Positions 5,953-7,439 of a DNA stretch of 7,439 nucleotides are shown here, one piece after another. Both the position numbers and the translations under genes were made by a program. The notes under the pieces were generated by a model. That model searched no databases. It was not told the DNA's origin and saw only the letters and a list, made by a program, of their open reading frames with translations. How positions within the stretch are numbered: the stretch's first letter is position 1; the number at the start of each line of letters is the position of its first letter. The DNA is from Actinomycetes bacterium (GTDB taxonomy: Bacteria; Actinomycetota; Acidimicrobiia; Acidimicrobiales; RAAP-2): the NCBI GenBank assembly GCA_021841725.1, contig JAKCEC010000062.1, positions 1 through 7,439 on the forward strand, given 5' to 3'.

Positions 5953-7439
5953 CAGCCGTGGACCGCGTCGTGACTGATGCTGCGCGCACTGCGCAGCGAG
6001 TGCAGGGGCACCGAACCGGCGCGCAAGATGGGCTCGAGTTCGTGGGGCGGCTTCGGTCGTGAGATCAGGTACCCCTGGCCCCGTTGACACCCCAACTCCA
6101 CCAGCTTGTCCGCCACTTCGATGGTCTCGATGCCCTCGGCGACGACCTTGAGGCTCAGCGCCGCACCCAGGCGGATGATCGACTCGACGATGGCGCGGTC
6201 GTAGACGTCGTGGGTGACCCCCTGCACGAAACTCAGGTCGAGCTTCAAGACGTTGACGGGGAGGTTCTTGAGTTCGGTCATCGAACCGAAGCCGGTCCCG
6301 AAGTCGTCGAGCGCGACCTCCACGCCCAGGGCCTGGAAGCCCAGCAGGATCTTCGCCGTCTTCTCGGGCTTGTCGAGCACCGTGTACTCGGTGATCTCGA
6401 TACACACGCGAGATCCGGCGACGCCGTTGACCACCAGACACTCTTCGACGAACTCGACGATGTCGCCCATGAGGAATTCGGCCGGCGACATATTGATGCG
6501 CAGGACGAAGTCACCGTCGGGGTAGAGGCGGCCCCAGGTCGACATCGTGCGACAGGCCTCCGCGAACACCCAGCGACCCATCTTGACGATCAAGCCCGTC
6601 TCCTCGGCCACGGTGATGAAGTCCGCCGCCGGGATCATGCCGCGCGTCGGGTGCTCCCATCGCACCAGGGCCTCGAGCGCCAGGAGCCGTCCGGTGCGCA
6701 GGTCCACCTCGGGCTGAAAGTGCAGGCTGAGGCCGCCCTCCTCAATGGCGTCGCGCAGACTGAGTTCCAACTCGCTGCGCTCGTTGGCCACCGTGCGCAG
6801 GTGGGCGTCGAAGACCACGGCCTGATTACGACCGCGGCTCTTCGCACTATAGAGGGCCACGTCGGCCCACCCGAGCATCTCGACGGCGTCGGCGTTCTCC
6901 TCGGGCGTCAACGCGATGCCGATGCTGGCGGTGTGGCTGAACATCTGACCCTGGATGTCCACCGGCTGAGAGATCACTTCGAGCAGTCGAAACGACGTCG
7001 CCATGACCTCCATCTCGCTGGTGATCTGATCCACCAAGAAGACGAATTCGTCACCGCCCAGGCGCGCCGCGAAGTCGTTGGCGCGGATGCTCGTACGCAG
7101 TCGATCCGCGATGGTGACGAGGAGCCGGTCACCACTGGCGTGGCCCAGGAAATCGTTCATGATCTTGAAGCGGTCGAGGTCGATGATCATGACCGCGGTG
7201 TCGCGACCGGTCTCGAGGCGATGCACCAACTCTTCGATGAGGGCCCGTCGGTTGGGCAGGCCCGTGAGGTCGTCGTGATTCGCGTTGAAGATGGTCTGCT
7301 CTTCGGCGTCGATTCTGGCCTGCAACTGCACCAGCATCGAAGCGACCGCTTGCAGCGCGTTGAGTTCGGCCTGCACCCAAGTGTGCTTGGTGAAGTGCAA
7401 GAAGCCCAGGACCCCCCAGGTACTGTCGTGCATAGATCG
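5952..7439 (-). CDS. GGDEF-EAL protein with GAF-like N-terminus (cut by right window edge)
   Basis: This is a bifunctional-type c-di-GMP enzyme: a cyclase domain followed by a phosphodiesterase domain. The frame is open to the window edge, so the true start lies outside. Residues are numbered from the in-frame ATG at 7433. Residues 1-45 are the end of a GAF-like sensor (STWGVLGFLHF, then a helical stretch). GGDEF domain: HDDLTGLPNRR (53-63), IDLDRFKIMND (84-94), RLGGDEF (124-130) and inhibitory RxxD at R117-D120. EAL domain: E254 in EALVRW, N314 in NMSP, E346 in IEITE, D376 and D377 in DDFGTGFGS, K397 in LKLD, E433 in AEGIE and Q453 in GQGYLISRP. Every key EAL catalytic residue is present, so phosphodiesterase activity is expected; the GGDEF half also looks competent. 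It has no membrane segment in view. The TGA shares one base with the next gene's ATG, forming a tandem c-di-GMP operon. Confidence 0.95.
   Translation of the reverse strand, partial: RSMHDSTWGVLGFLHFTKHTWVQAELNALQAVASMLVQLQARIDAEEQTIFNANHDDLTGLPNRRALIEELVHRLETGRDTAVMIIDLDRFKIMNDFLGHASGDRLLVTIADRLRTSIRANDFAARLGGDEFVFLVDQITSEMEVMATSFRLLEVISQPVDIQGQMFSHTASIGIALTPEENADAVEMLGWADVALYSAKSRGRNQAVVFDAHLRTVANERSELELSLRDAIEEGGLSLHFQPEVDLRTGRLLALEALVRWEHPTRGMIPAADFITVAEETGLIVKMGRWVFAEACRTMSTWGRLYPDGDFVLRINMSPAEFLMGDIVEFVEECLVVNGVAGSRVCIEITEYTVLDKPEKTAKILLGFQALGVEVALDDFGTGFGSMTELKNLPVNVLKLDLSFVQGVTHDVYDRAIVESIIRLGAALSLKVVAEGIETIEVADKLVELGCQRGQGYLISRPKPPHELEPILRAGSVPLHSLRSARSISHDAVHG

Noticed and set aside
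5953..6441. 5' extension of the smaller GGDEF gene to a start at 6441
   Set aside because: The added 163 residues are Arg/Gly-rich antisense-style sequence in a shifted frame inside the EAL domain gene. The ATG at 5952, overlapping the TGA, is far more plausible.

Overview
The window looks like chromosomal DNA of a high-GC actinobacterium. The evidence is strong G/C bias at third codon positions, GTG starts, actinobacterial-style XseA motifs, probable leaderless starts, and an RNase P RNA that carries helix P19. An Acidimicrobiia-like lineage is my best guess, but nothing here proves it. I see no insertion sequence, phage gene, tRNA, CRISPR array or other sign of recent transfer. Every protein gene is on the minus strand; the only plus-strand gene is an RNA.

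Layout in transcription order on the minus strand (right to left). (1) 7439-4523 is a three-gene cyclic-di-GMP cluster: a GGDEF-EAL protein cut by the window edge, a smaller GGDEF protein, and a 202-residue protein whose C-terminal half resembles the allosteric domain of 2-isopropylmalate synthase (LeuA). The genes overlap by 1 and 4 bases, so they are almost certainly co-translated. (2) 4108-4472 on the plus strand is rnpB, the RNA subunit of RNase P. It fills what would otherwise be a 490-base gap and can be recognised by its conserved cores and a perfect 17-bp P1 helix. (3) 4035-635 is a four-gene overlapping operon: xseA, xseB, a metallo-beta-lactamase-fold hydrolase and a BphA4/rubredoxin-reductase-type FAD oxidoreductase. 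(4) 580-1 is the N-terminal part of an acyl-CoA dehydrogenase, cut by the left edge.

Functionally, the first cluster makes, breaks down and probably responds to c-di-GMP in the cytoplasm. The rnpB product matures tRNA 5' ends. The xseAB pair encodes exodeoxyribonuclease VII, coupled to two enzymes of thiol/redox type whose link to DNA repair is not obvious.

The most unusual material is in two places. The RNase P RNA appears to lack helix P18, has an extra hairpin beside P17, and has a flipped but compensated base pair in the catalytic P4 helix. The small LeuA-regulatory-like protein is translationally coupled to a diguanylate cyclase. In addition, xseA and the acyl-CoA dehydrogenase gene share the same TANNNT-N6-start arrangement, with an in-frame stop inside the -10 box, which is strong sequence support for leaderless mRNAs.
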